A stretch of 64,000 nucleotides of DNA from Cephalotus follicularis (lineage: Eukaryota; Streptophyta; Magnoliopsida; Oxalidales; Cephalotaceae): NCBI GenBank assembly GCA_001972305.1, contig BDDD01000570.1, positions 124,001 to 188,000 on the forward strand, given 5' to 3'. Position 1 is the stretch's first letter, and each line of letters starts with the position of its first letter. Made by a program: the position numbers and the translations under genes. The notes beneath the pieces are model-generated. The model did not search any database and was not told the DNA's origin. It was given only the letters and a program-made list of their open reading frames with translations. Shown here in pieces: positions 46,571 to 59,039 of the stretch.

Positions 46571-48527
46571 ATAGCTTTCGAGAGCTAAAGTATCGGTTTA
46601 TTACTGCTCTTGTCTTGGCACTACCTGAGAGTAGTGAGGGTTTTGCGGTTTACAGTGATGCTTCGGGTAAAGGTTTGGGTTGTGTACTGATGCAATGAGG
46701 CAGAGTGATTTCATACGCTTCGAGGAAGTTGAAGCCATATGAAGAGAATTACCCGACGCACGATCTCGAACTGGCAGTGATTATATTTGCTCTCCAAAAG
46801 TGGGGGCATTATCTGTATGAGGCACAGTTTGAGATCTTCACTGATCATAAGAGCTTGAGATACATGTTCTATCAGGATGCATTGAACATGAGACAACGGA
46901 GATGAGTGGAGTTCTTTAATGATTATGATTTCAGTATCCAGTACCATCCGGGGAAAGCGAATGTGGTCGCTGATGCCTTGAGTCGCAAGGCCATGATTGC
47001 CACTACGATGGTGTCACAGTGGAAGCTGCTAGAGGACCTCCAGAGATGGACTCCATTCACACGATCACCTGGAGTGTTTATTGATAATCTTCAGGCATAA
47101 CCAGCATTGCTTGATAAGATAAAGGATGCTCAGCTATATGATCCTGAACTACAGGAGATTCGGGAGAATTTGGGACCGGAGTAAGATTTTCATATGCACT
47201 CAGACAATATACTAAAATTTTGAGGGCGGGTTTGCTTTCCTGATGGTGACGGGTTGAAAAGTGAGTTACTCTATGCGGCTCATAATCTCGGTATAGTATC
47301 CATCCTAATAGCACCAAGATGCTCCATGACATGAAGCGAAATTTCTGGTCGTCAAGTATGAAACGTGAGATTGCCGAGTATGTTGTGAAGTGTTTGACTT
47401 GCCAGAGAGTCATAGCCGAGCACCAGAGAACAACATGATTGTTGTAGTCATTGCCAGTGGCAGAGTGGAAATTGGAACACCTAACTATGTATTTTGTTTC
47501 AGGATTTCCACTGAATAGACATCATCACAATTCAGTGTGGGTTATCATGGATAGACTCACGAAGTCAGCGCATTTTCTACCTACTCAGGTCACGGATTCA
47601 GCAAGCAAGTTGGCTCGATTGTATTTTAAGGAGATTGTAAGACTGCACGGTGTTCCCGTGAGTATTGTCTGTGACAAAGATTCGATCTTCACTTCCAACT
47701 TTTGGAAGAGATTTCAGATAGCTTTTGGGACAAAGCTGAACCTGAGCACTGCCTTCCACCCACAGACTGATGCGCAGTCAGAGCGTACCATCCGGACCTT
47801 TGAGGATATGCTCTAAGCTGGCATTATTGACTTTGCTTGTACTTGGGATGATCACATTCCTCTGATAGAGTTTTCATATAACAGTAGCTATCACTCCAAT
47901 ATCGGTATGGCACCGTACAAGGCTCTGTATAGGAGGAAGTGTAGATCACCCGTCTGTCGGGATGAGGTTGGTGAGCGACCGTTGCTTGGGTCAAAATTGT
48001 TTGATCATACTTCTGAGAAAGTACGGGTCATGAAGAAGAAGTTAGTTGTAGCACAAAGTAGGCAGAAGAGTTATGTCGATAGCGTGAAGAGGAGACCGTT
48101 GAGCGTCAATGTGGGAGATCACGTGTTTCTTAAGGTGTCTCCTTGGAAGGGAATGCAAAGATTCGGGAAGAATGGCAAGTTAGCTCCACGCTATTTTGGT
48201 CCCTTCGAGATTCTAGAGAGTATCGGGGAGGTGGCATATCAGCTCACCTTGCCTCCTACACTCTTGAGTGTGGATGATGTCTTCCATGTCTCGATGTTGC
48301 GATGCTACATCCGAGATCCTACGCCCATCTTGGATCATGACCCAGTCCCTATACGAGATGATCTATCTTGCGAGGAGTTACCAGTGCGGGTTCTAGATTG
48401 GAAGATGCAGGCATTGAGGAACCGAACCATTTCCATGAAGAAGGTTCAATGGCAGTTTTACCATCCTGATGAGGCTACTTGGGAATGTGAGGATGATATC
48501 CGAGAGCGTTACCCTCATTTATTCTAG
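46571..48527 (+). pseudogene. Chromovirus B RNase H and integrase with chromodomain (fossil)
   Basis: RNase [20 protein letters not shown] and [20 protein letters not shown], near 46620-46990. Integrase: zinc module remnants near 47290-47430 and a DDE core ([55 protein letters not shown]). The C-terminal chromodomain ([20 protein letters not shown]) ends just before the polypurine tract at 48560. It is the continuation of the element after C2, with several breaks. Confidence 0.9.
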
Positions 48528-48559
48528 TAATGTTTTAATTTTGAGGACGAAATTTCTTT

Positions 48560-48573
48560 GAACGAGGGGTCGA
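48560..48573 (+). promoter_or_regulatory. Chromovirus B polypurine tract
   Basis: GAACGAGGGGTCGA directly before the 3' LTR start TGTAACGCCCGGG at 48574. Confidence 0.8.
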
Positions 48574-51260
48574 TGTAACGCCCGGGATTTTCACCTAATG
48601 TAATATTTAATTCCCGATGTAACTTCATGTGTGAAATTAATAAGAATGGTGGAATACCCGACTTTGATGATGTTTTCCCATTTATAAAGTTGGTACGTGA
48701 GTGAAGGAATGTTAAAAGGTTAATTGGCTTAAGTATTGAAAAGTTGGGCCAAAGCGTCGACGCCATAACAGAAAGCGTTGACGCCTTGACAGCCAAAACG
48801 TACATTTTATTTAATGCTTAAAACATTGACTTAAGTGATAAGTGTCGACGCCAATAGAACAAATGCCTTGACCACTGACGCTTATAGATTAGCGCGGACG
48901 CTTTGCATCGAATATCAGACACCTGTAAACAGAAAGAAAACATGTTGCATGGAGGTGGGGAAATGCCACTCTTCAGGCACCTTCACATGCAGTTTATGAC
49001 GTGCTATGCATGCATTCAAATACCCTGACTTACCAGGACTGCATTGAGACTGTGAACAGGCCAGGTGGTTACATGAGGCAGCTACTAAAGGGATGGAAAG
49101 ACACATGGAGTGCCATGCAACCAGCTGTGAGAGAAAAGGGGACCTGCCATGCATGGAGAGAGAAACAAAACTCCAATCTGCATAAAACTCTCTCATTTCA
49201 TCCCTGCAACCGAATTCCTTGAAAAAGAAAAAGAAAACACAGAGAGTTAAAGAGAAACAAAGAAACCCAAGAGAGAAAGTGAGAGGAGGGAACCATTTTT
49301 CTTCATTGTTGAGCCACCATTGTTGGACCAAGCTTGGAGCTTGGAGTATACAGGGGTTGGAGCTGTTGGCTTGAACTGGGAGCGACCAAACCAAACCTGG
49401 GAGCTCAAGTTACTGGATTTTTGGACTTAAAGAGGTGGACATTAAGTTTCTAACTTGAAACTAGAGGTAGGGGAATTTTATATATGCTTATTTGAGTTCA
49501 CCAATGATGTTTTGTTCATAAGTGGAAACCACGAATCGCAACTACCGGTTTGATGTTGTGACATGCTTGATGTGTAAACTGTTCTTGCATGTTGATTCCT
49601 TAGTGTATACTCGACTGGATTACATGTTGGTTGAGGTTGAATCCTACTGGTTCATGTTGAATGAATGAGACGAAGTACTGGGCTCAAAACCGTCGGCGCT
49701 CATGAAGTAAGCGTCGACGCTTTGGACTGAAAAACATAAAATTATTACTGAATGTGCGTTAGACGTCGACGCTAAGGTAAAGCGTTGACGCCATGGTTCT
49801 TTCGTGTGGGTATGGACATGTTGTATGTTGACGCTTAAGGTTCATACCTTAAAGCGTCGACGCCTGGAATAAAGCGTTGGCGCCAGGGTTCCATACCTTG
49901 AGCATCGACACGTACGAGTTGAACATCGATGCCTAAAGACTACTGGAAAGCGCTGACGCTAAGTGTTGAGCGTCGACGCTTAGAGGACATAAGCGTCGAA
50001 GCCTTGAGGTTAAACGTCAATTCTTTAACACACTGTTTTGCGTATTTTTACGTAAATGACATACGATAACCCTGAATTGAGCCTAGACATGCATCGCACT
50101 TGAACTGTTGGTTCTATTGTAAATTTCAATGTGACTGATTTCTAAATGTGTTTTAGAAATACATGTATGATTTTGAATAAATCATTGTTTTGTATGAAAA
50201 TGTATATTTGACTAAATGTATATTTTCGAATGACTGGGGAAGAATTTCAAATGTTTGAGAACTGATTTTCTATACAAAGAAAATGCATTGTTCTAGTGTT
50301 TATGATTTTAAACGACTTGGAAAATAGACTGTTATATATATTGAACGTATATATTTGATCAAGTGATGATTTTTATTAATTTATTGACTTGGACTGTGAT
50401 TGTTACTGTTGTCGTACTAGCTGCGTGGTGGAGTTACCATGGTTGGCTAGTGGCGGGTTGACCCTAGGAGCCAGGAGTTGGCTGGGAAACTCACTGTGTT
50501 TGCTTAGCTGCCATGCTAAGTAACCTGTACTGTTGATATATATCGAGCCGTTCGGAACCGGGGCTGAGGTATGAGTGTGCGGTGTTGGGGCCAGGTGTTG
50601 GTGACGATCTCGTACGTACTGCTTGTATTGCCTGGTCCTTTGCCGACATTACTGTTTATCGTGTTGATGTAGCCCTTGCCAGGTTGCACATGTACTATGA
50701 ATATACATATAAATATCTATAGGTATATATTGTTATCTATACTATACTGCATCATTGTGCATACACTCATGACATTCATTATTTTTACCCTGAACTGTTT
50801 ATATAAACTTCTCTACTTAGCCGAGTGAAGACAAAGGCTAACCCCCCTACACTTTCTGATTGATGCAGTGGATCGGACATGGATCAGCATGGATAAGGAT
50901 CAAATTGTTATAATGTTGTTTATCGGACTTGTATTTTTCTGGATTATGTTGAGTTGTCTCTGTATTAAGTGGTTGTTGTACACCGTACTTTTGGTTTACG
51001 TGTTTTATGTTGTTAATGGATAAGGTTATGATCATGCTACGTTTTGAGGGCAGTCAACAATGAAGTATTGTATTCAATTAAGTATTGTGGTAACATGTAG
51101 TATGTGATGCACGTTACGGTTGTTAATTCGGCTTATATTTATGCTTCCGCAAGTTATTGTCGATATTGAAAGGTTTAAATTTTATCGCAAATTATATAAG
51201 TCAGATTCATATGTTAATTGCCACCACCATATATGTTGTTTTTGGAAACGGGGTGTGACA
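48574..51260 (+). repeat. Chromovirus B 3' LTR
   Basis: 2687 bp from TGTAACGCCCGGG to GGGTGTGACA. It holds motif clusters at 48750-48910 and 49685-50025, and the conserved block GACAAAGGCTAACCCCCCTA near 50828 shared with the LTRs of A and D. Copia H sequence resumes at 51261. Confidence 0.9.
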
Positions 51261-51632
51261 ATATCTGATATAGTTGCTAGGTAACTAGTTGGAGCATCAT
51301 CTATAAGATTTCCCTCTTAGGTTCCCTCTATGAGAAAACTCCTGTAGTACCTATCGAGTTTCTTAGGTATTCTAATTCACCTTCGAGGAGGTTGTGTATC
51401 AAAAGGTTCCACTATTGCTACAGGCTCAAGTTGTTGGCCATTTATCTGTTGAGTAGATGAAATCTCATTTAGCTCAACACTACTCCCACTAGATTTTTTC
51501 AATAAAAACTCTTTCTCTAGGAAAGTGGCATGCTTTGAGACAAACACTTTGTTCTTATTGGAGTAGTAAAATTACTATCCCATAGAGTTCTTGGGATAGC
51601 CTACAAACTTGCATTTAACTGACCTAACCTCC
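51261..51632 (-). pseudogene. Copia integrase C-terminal/RT linker (fossil, part of H)
   Basis: The minus strand reads KHATFLEKEFLLKKSSGSSV, ELNEISSTQQ and the start of RT (EGNLIDDAPTSYLATISD). KCKFVGYPKNS and FVSKHATFLEKEF are standard for the end of plant copia integrase. It is the only integrase remnant of element H. Assignment to H rests on strand, order and position. Confidence 0.78.
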
Positions 51633-51920
51633 TGTTAGATAGGGGTATCCCTGCAAGCCAGGATATGGCTGCATTCTTATGTTTTATACATATGTTACAC
51701 TCCATGTTTATACATTATTAGTTCTATTTAGGTTTTAAAGCACGTATCCAGTGACAACGGCATCCGCTATATATATTATCCCAACCAAAACTATGAAATC
51801 AGCTTCATTGAAATATCAACAAAATACACATATAGCGCCCTGTCATTCGAGGGGTTGGATCTCATGCCTGGGAGGTTATGAGAATGAGATCCTTACTCCC
51901 TTCTGACAAACGTTCCAAGT
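51633..51920 (+). repeat. Fragment of a G-like copia LTR (plus strand)
   Basis: TGTTAGATAGGGGTATCC at the start and the run GGTTATGAGAATGAGATCC near 51870 match the minus-strand LTR sequence of element G in the same order, with strong divergence. Only the first 290 bp or so are present. The segment to about 52270 has no recognisable feature except being the likely leader of the LINE. Confidence 0.7.
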
Positions 51921-52272
51921 GTTGGGAAAGGACTCAAGAGGAGTAGAAAACTACAACCAATTTGGAAATTAAGGTTTATGGTCGATTAATTTTAAATTTC
52001 ATCCAATTGATTAATCTCCAAGCAATGGGATGCCCTAAGCTAAGTCCAAATTGTCCCAATGGGTGCCAAGGAACCCTAATTGAACAACCAATCAAACCGA
52101 AACCAAAAACAAAGCATAGGGTAAAATGGGTTGGAACAACAGGGTTAAGATTGCTAACCCAAAAAAAACCTCTCTCTTGTTTTCTCTCTCATGTTCTGGC
52201 GATTTTGAACTTTCAAAAAAGAAATAATTTTCAAACTTTTACCTTTGCAGGTCGTCTTCCCCGACCTGCAGC

Positions 52273-52848
52273 ATGGCCTCCCCACCGGTGACCGGTGGAG
52301 AGGCGAACAACCCGCCCTGTACCGACCCTTCTCAGCCTCCTTCCAACGTGCCTTCATATTCCACAGCGCCTATACCCCAACCCAAACTTTCCTACAAGTC
52401 AACACTAGGCTGCCCCGCGTCAGCGCCATTGATCCCTTTATCCCAACTCCCCGATGTACCAAAAATCTCCATCAACCCCAAATCACCTTCTTCCTTCAAC
52501 GGCAAACCTCTTGTGAACTTGTCCCCACCGGAAGTGAAATTAGCGTCAGAGTTCCACTCTCTCAAACTCATTGCCAAGTTCAGTCTCCTTCGACCCCCAG
52601 ATGATCTTTTTGAGCATCATGTGAACTCGACTTGGGGGTTACAACAATCGGCTACAGTAAGCTTGATTGACCCAAAACACTTTCTCATTCACCTACAATC
52701 TGAAGACGATTTTGCTAGAGCTTGGTCCAGGGAGACAAAAATCTTTGACAACCGAAGATTCCTGCTTCTTTGTTGGACTCCCGACTTTACCAAGCGGAAA
52801 GATTCAAGCTTCTCGGTCACGTGGCTTCGCCTTCTAGGCCTGCCCCTT
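52273..52848 (+). pseudogene. LINE ORF1 (DUF4283), 5' part, interrupted by element D
   Basis: The start at 52273 opens MASPPVTGGEANNPPCTDPS, a Pro/Ser-rich N-terminus. A DUF4283 domain begins at about residue 90 (FHSLKLIAKFSLLRPPDDLF, TWGLQQSATVSLIDPKHFLI, EDDFARAWSRETKIFDNRRF, LLCWTPDFTKRKDSSF). The same reading frame resumes after element D at 62974. DUF4283 with a zinc knuckle marks ORF1 of plant L1-type LINEs, an RNA-binding chaperone-like protein. No RT (ORF2) lies in the window. A host gene of the same domain family is less likely, since the frame holds stops further on. Confidence 0.78.
52844..52848. repeat. Target-site duplication of chromovirus D, left
   Basis: CCCTT before TGTCACACCCCG. 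The identical CCCTT is at 62969-62973. Confidence 0.93.
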
Positions 52849-55565
52849 TGTCACACCCCGTTTTTCCCATTTAAAGACAACATATAAAGTGGTAAGGCAA
52901 TAAACATAATATAATCCAGCTCATGCAAATTTACCAATAAATAAATTTCTCGATAGCGGAAGCATTCATGTAAAAGCTGAATTAAACATACATCACGCAT
53001 CCCATACTACGTGATGCCCAACAAGTTTATAATAAAACCCAACCTCATTGCGATCGCCCAAAAACGGAGCGTGAAAATACAATACGAGATGAAAATAAAT
53101 CATGTTACAATAATCCAATTTAACATGACCAATGTCCATTAACCCAATACATAACAATAAGAGAAACAACTTGGTCTTCTCCTTAGGTCTCCTTGCATGC
53201 TCCATATCAAACCCACTCCATCAATCTATTACAGTAGGGGGTTAGCCTTTTTCCTCACCCGGCTAAGTGAAAAACTCATAAATACAGTCCGAGTCATATG
53301 ATAATGAGTATCATGAATGAATGCATTATGATACAATATGACATGTAATTTTCACAATAATTATATCTCCGTATATACATATAAAAATATATGCATGTCC
53401 ACAATACAAGTATAACCTCATAAGTTATATCAACACAAGCGGCAAGTGTGTCCCAAAAGGAACTAGACAAGCAAGTCGTCATAACTGTCGCCACCTCCTG
53501 GCCCCAACGTCATGCACTCTTACCCCATCCCCGTTTGAGAACGACTTTGGAGCAAGTCCTCCGTATGTTGCTTAGCACGGCGGCTAAACCAACAGCAGGT
53601 TACTAGCACAGCGAGTGAGTAATCAACAAGTTATTAGCACAGTGGCTAATAATCAACAAGCACAAGCATTGCACAATACAAGTCAAGCAATAAAATATAA
53701 TTACTTGATCACATATATTTGTTTCAAATATATTACTCCGTTCACAAGTTGTGATAAGTTATAAAACCTAAAACAATACATTTGATTGTATAATCAATCT
53801 TTGAAAACATTTCTCCGTCATTGGAAAATACTTTCCCGATCATTTCGAAAATATATAAAATCATATGTTGACAAATATGCATTTTCATACAAAATGATTA
53901 TAATAATCATACAAGCTTTTCAAAATGGTTAACACTTTTTGAAATCAACCATAATGCAATTCACAGTAATAATGCAAACATATGCTCAGAATGCATCTAG
54001 GATCGTTCCTAGAGTCGTTTCGGGTCTAACGGGTCCCATTTGAGTGAAGTTCCATTAAATAGGGAGATAGGCGTCGATGTCTATCCCTAAGGCGCCGACG
54101 ACTTTACCCTAAGGCGTCGATCCTATGTTCAGTTATTCCCAGGCGTTTTTGGATCAAAGACGTCAATGCCTTTCTAAAGAGATCGATGTCTTTATGATAT
54201 CAGAAGGTATCACTTCGCGAGTCTGGATTCTGGAGGGAAGAATCCAGCCCCTAAATCCCCATATAAGCGAAACTTAACCTCTCAAGGCGTAAGAAAAGCT
54301 ACTGGTTAACAGAGTATGTAACCAGAACGTTAATTCGTAACCAACCATGTAATCACAAGTGGATAAATTGCCATCTGCAATAAACGTTACAGTTCTGTGA
54401 TTTCGCAGAAAAGGCGTCGATGCTTTTACTCAAACATCGATGTTTTTTTTTATACGAACACGAAGATATCGACGTCTTCAGGTAGACGTCGACGTTTATC
54501 CAACCCAAAACATTTTCTCCATAGTTTTAGCACAGCAGGCCATCATCCAAATCATCCCTACGTAAACCAATTCACATACTCATGTAATTTGCACATGCAT
54601 GTTCACTCCGTACATTACATTAGTCATCACAACAAGTCCAGAATCACAATTCAACCATTAACATGCAATTCATCATGTTATTCACTAACTTAAAACCCAA
54701 AATGCATGTATAAGCTTATCACTTTCCCCTACCTTGTTGTTCCACGTTAGGAACTGGAAAGTCCACCCCTTTAAGTTTCTGGCCACAGCAGCTCCAAGAT
54801 CCTCTCAGCAACTGCTACCCACGAGCTCCAAGTTCTAGCTCCAATCAAGCTCAACAATGGTGGCTCTCACACTCACTGGTTTTCTTTTCTTTCTTTCCTT
54901 TAGTGTTTTAAACGAGAGAGAGAGATAAAGGAGGAGGTGTTTTATTATGGCAGGAACCCTCCCCTTTTCTCTTTGCTTCACAGATAACCACACCCTCACA
55001 TGCCCACCCTCTTCACTCTCTGGCTTTGGCTCATTTCCCTTATCCTTTCTGCAGGTTGCAGGTGAAGATGGTGTATTCTCTTGCATGCACCAGGTGAGAG
55101 GCACGTTTTGAGCATGCCTGGCAACACACAAGCATGATGAACACGTCCCATTATGCATGTTAAGGCGTGTGGATAACGCCTCAAAGATCCCTCATTGCAT
55201 GTTACTCTGTCAGTGTATAACGTGACAGATGTTCTTTACAAAGGCGTCGACGTCTTTCCTTAGACGTCAATGTCTTTTCCTTTTTCACCAGAAGGTGTCG
55301 ATGCCTTCTCTCTATATCGACGTGCATGCCCATGCATTCACGTGTACCTCGGTTCCCATAGGCGTCGACGTCTTTCCAAAGACATCGACACATTTCTTCC
55401 AAAACTGCGCCGTTTTAAAGTTTAACTCACACATTTCTTTCCCTAATCAATATTTAGGGTTTGGAGACATCTTTTGAGTTTGAAATTTCAACATTCTCAT
55501 TAATTCAAGTTTAAGATTACATCTTAAAACGAAATATTACAATTAGGAAAATACCGAGTGTTACA
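52849..55565 (-). repeat. Chromovirus D 3' LTR
   Basis: TGTCACACCCCG to GAGTGTTACA, 2717 bp. It contains motif clusters (54065-54200, 54410-54500, 55240-55395), a 31-bp direct repeat (53600-53660) built on TAGCACAG...AATCAACAAG, and the conserved block shared with A and B near 53214-53267 (minus strand). Short frames inside carry no known domain. Confidence 0.93.
53600..53660. repeat. 31-bp direct repeat in D LTR
   Basis: Two units, each starting TTAYTAGCACAG and ending AATCAACAAG, at 53600-53630 and 53631-53660. The 5' LTR has the same pair at 61009-61069. A related single unit precedes them. Confidence 0.75.
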
Positions 55566-55579
55566 TCCACCCCTCCTTC
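55566..55579 (-). promoter_or_regulatory. Chromovirus D polypurine tract
   Basis: The minus strand reads GAAGGAGGGGTGGA, identical to element A, directly before the 3' LTR. Confidence 0.88.
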
Positions 55580-55610
55580 AAGAAATTTCGTCCTCGAAAT
55601 TAACACAATA

Positions 55611-57000
55611 CTAAAACAAACGTGGGTAACGCTCTCGGATGTCATCCTCACGTTCCCAAGTCGCTTCTTCCGACCGATGAAATTTCCACTGAACCTTTAC
55701 CATCGGAATGGTTCGGTTCCTTAATACTTGTGTCTTCCAATCCAAGATTCTCACGGGTGACTCCTCGCAGGAAAGATCATCCCTCACCGTAATCGAGTCA
55801 TAATCCAGGACATGTGATGGATCCAGGATATATCCTCGTAGCATCGATACATGGAAGATGTCATGTACACTTGACAATGTAGGAGGCAAGGCTAGCTGAT
55901 ATGCTACCTCCCCAACCCTCCCCAGAATCTCAAAAGGACCAATGTAGCGTGGCGCTAACTTGCCCTTCTTCCCGAATCTTTGCACTCCTTTCCACGGAGA
56001 TACCTTCAAAAACACGTAATCCCCAACATTGAAGGTTAAAGGCCTTCTCTTCACATTTTCGGCATAGCTCTTTTGCCGACTCTGCGCTGCAAGCAACTTT
56101 TCTCTGATGAACTTGACTTTCTCCGAAGTCTCCTCCACCAAATCTGACCCAAGCAGTGGTCGTTCACCAACCTCGTCCCAACAGACGGGTGACCTACACT
56201 TTCTCCCATACAGTGCTTCGTATGGAGCCATACCAATACTCGGGTGATAGCTGTTATTGTATGAAAACTCTATCAGAGGGATATGGTCTTCCCATGTTCC
56301 ACCAAAATCGATCACACAAGCCCGAAGCATATTTTGGATGGTACGCTCTGACTGTCCGTCTGTCTGAGGGTGGAAAGCAGTACTGAGATTCAATCTCATT
56401 CCGAAGGCTGTCTGGAATCTCTTCCAGAAGTTGGAAGGGAAGATCGAATCCCTATCGCAAACAATGCTCACCGGAACACCGTGCAGCCTCACAATCTCCT
56501 TCACATACAATCGAGCCAACTTGCTCACAGAATCAGTGACATGTGTGGGCAAGAAGTGTACTGATTTGGTGAGTCTATCAACAATAACCCACACGGCATT
56601 ATGACGATGCCTAGTCAGTGGAATTCCAGAAACAAAGTCCATCGTAATGTGTTCCCATTTCCACTCCGCCACTGGTAATGACTGTAACAGTCCCGCAGGT
56701 CTTTGGTGCTCGGCCTTGACCCTCTGGCAAGTCAAACACTTCGTGACATATTCAGCAATCTCACGCTTCATGCCGGGCCACCAGTAAGTTTTCTTCATAT
56801 CTTGGTACATCTTGGTGCTACCAGGATGAATACTGTACAGATATTTATGAGCCCCGTAGAGTAACTCATCCTTCAGTCTTGGTTCATTCGAAAGACATAC
56901 ACGTCCCCGATATCTCAGAATACCATCAGCATGTACCCGAAAATCGGATTCCGAGTCAAGGTTCTCCCGAATTCGTTGCAACTCTGGGTCATGTGGTTGT
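55611..57000 (-). pseudogene. Chromovirus D integrase with chromodomain (fossil element)
   Basis: HHCC module ([40 protein letters not shown]), DDE core ([75 protein letters not shown]), basic linker ([20 protein letters not shown]) and C-terminal chromodomain ([20 protein letters not shown]...). The chromodomain ends pol at 55611. Same layout as in A and B. Function: cDNA insertion, with likely heterochromatin targeting. Confidence 0.94.
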
Positions 57001-57009
57001 GCATCCTTG

Positions 57010-58500
57010 ATGTGATCAAGTAACACTGGCTGGACTCGCATGTCGGCTAGGAAGATCTCCGGTGACTGATTGAACGGAGACCATTCTTGGAAGTCTTCCA
57101 ACATCTTCCATTGCGACACCATTGTACTGGCAACCATATCCTTGTGGCTCAAGGCATCAACGACTACATTCGCTTTCCCCGGGTGGTACTGGATACTGCA
57201 GTCATAATCATTAAAGAACTCTACCCACCTGCGCTGTCTCATGTTCAGTGTGTCTTGACAGAACAGGTACCTCAAACTCTTATGATCGGTAAAGATCTCA
57301 AACTGCGCCCCATAGAGATAGTGTCTCCACTTCTGAAGGGCGAAAACAATAGCTGCAAGTTCAATGTCATGAGTCGGGTAGTTTTCTTCATACGGCTTCA
57401 GCTTCCGCGAAGCATAAGCGATCACCCTTCCTCGTTGCATCAACATGCAACCCAAGCCCTTACCCGATGCATCACTATAGAATGCAAAGCCCTCATTACC
57501 CTCGGGTAATGCCAAGATAAGAGCGGAAACATACCGATCCTTCAGTTCACGAAAACTAGCTTCACAGTCTTCATCCCAAACAAACAAGGTAGTCTTCTGG
57601 GTCAGTCTAGTCAAGGGCTCCGCTATCTTTGAAAAGTTCTGTATAAACCTCCGATAATAGCCTGCCAAGCCAAGAAAACTACGTACCTCTGTCACATTCT
57701 TCGGCTGTGGCCAATCTCGCACCACCTCAGTCTTTGACCGATCCACCGCCAAACCTTCTCCAGATACATTGTGACCAAGAAAGATCATATGGTCAAGCCA
57801 AAATTCGCACTTACTGAATTTTGCATACAACTGGTGCTCTCGGAGTATCTGCAAAGCCAACCTCAGGTGGCAAGCATGCTCTTCCTCACTCCTTGAGTAT
57901 ACAAGTACGTCGTCAATAAACACAACGATAAACTGGTCCAGGTACGGTCGAAACACATCGTCCATCAATGACATGAAAGCAGTTGGTGCATTGGTAACAC
58001 CAAAAGGCATCACTAGGAACTCGTAGTGACCGTATCTTGTCTGGAAAGCAGTCTTCTCAATATCTCCTTCCCTCACCCTCAACTGGTGATATCCCGATCT
58101 CAAATCAAGTTTCGAGAACACTCTCGCCCCTTGCAACTGGTCGAACAAATCCTCAATGTGAGGTAAAGGATACTTGTTCTTGATAGTTGCCTTGTTCGAC
58201 ATCCTGTAATCGATGCAGAGCCTCATCGACCCATCCTTTTTCTTGACAAATAGTACAGGTGCACCCCACGGTGAAACACTGGGTCGAATGAAACCCTTAT
58301 CGATCAGGTCCTGTAACTGTAATTTAAGCTCTCTCCATTCTGCAGGAGCCATTCTATACGGTGCTTTAGAAATAGGAGCTGTACCTGGTATGAGATCGAT
58401 AACAAACTCCATATTCCTTCTCAGTGGCAAAGATCCCAAGTCATCAAGAAATACATCTGGAAATTCACACACCACTGGGATCTCCTCCAGGCTCAAGCCC
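57010..58500 (-). pseudogene. Chromovirus D RT and RNase H (fossil element)
   Basis: [82 protein letters not shown]. RNase [61 protein letters not shown]. The pol protein of this element (RT through chromodomain) is 961 residues, about the usual Tekay length without the protease. It shares nearly all core blocks with A. Confidence 0.95.
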
Positions 58501-58589
58501 TTCTCATTCCTCCGATCAATTACATAAGCAAGATACCCTTCACATCCTTTCTCTAGATACTTCGATGCACGGATGAAGGATACAATCGG

Positions 58590-59030
58590 CGTAGAAAACC
58601 CCTTGTCTCCCTTAAACTAGAAAGTAGTACCATCGGGCAGACGAAAATCAACCGTCTTGCTGTAGCAGTCCATGTAAGCATGATGTGCTGACAGCCAATC
58701 CATTCCCAAAATAATATCGAAGTCACGGATAGGCAACGCTATAAAATCCGCATACAAGGAAATGCCCGCCATAGACACCTCACAACCCCTATATACAGTA
58801 TCTGTATACATGGAAACTCCGGCAGGTGTGCTCACATCCAAGGTATGTGGCATACAGTCTGGCGTTACATCTAAACATGATGCAAAATGTGATGATATGA
58901 AAGAATGTGATGCTCCAGGGTCCATCAATACTCTAGCAGCAAAACCATAAATGTACAGTGTACCTCCAAAGACTGAGGTAGACTCCGGAACCTCTGTCTG
59001 TGAAAGAGTAAAAATTCTACCTTTCGCAAC
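58590..59030 (-). pseudogene. Chromovirus D aspartic protease (fossil element)
   Basis: The minus strand gives [20 protein letters not shown] with the active-site form DPGAS, then [20 protein letters not shown] and HAYMDCYSKTVDFRLPDGTT. The same region in A is nearly identical. It lies between gag and RT. Confidence 0.9.
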
Positions 59031-59039
59031 GCCCTTGCC

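Larger units (their letters stand above)
34498..51260 (+). mobile_element. Tekay/Del-type chromovirus B, interrupted by two solo LTRs
   Basis: Plus-strand order: 5' LTR (34498-40047, holding solo LTR C1), primer site, gag, protease, RT, solo LTR C2, RNase H, integrase with chromodomain, polypurine tract, 3' LTR (48574-51260). Without C1 and C2 it is about 10.1 kb. It is broken in roughly ten or more places. Its LTRs differ by about 9% over 150 hand-aligned bases and more in the motif arrays. Flanking 5-mers CTTAG (34493-34497) and ATATC (51261-51265) do not match, so the two halves may come from different B-type elements. Confidence 0.9.
13717..51632 (-). mobile_element. Ty1/copia element H, dispersed remnant hosting G, A and B
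   Basis: Pieces of one minus-strand copia element appear on both sides of later insertions: LTR (13717-14247 and 24616-25066), RNase H (25067-25363), and integrase end plus RT start (51261-51632). The order LTR, RNase H, then integrase/RT along the plus coordinates is what a single minus-strand copia would give. That the two ends belong to one copy is inference. Most of RT is absent between them. It is a heavily broken fossil and the oldest layer of the 13.7-51.6 kb block. Confidence 0.65.

Noticed and set aside
52273-52848. DUF4283 frame as an expressed host gene
   Set aside because: The continuation beyond element D has a zinc knuckle and a low-complexity linker with in-frame stops, as in LINE ORF1; no intron signals or other gene structure seen.
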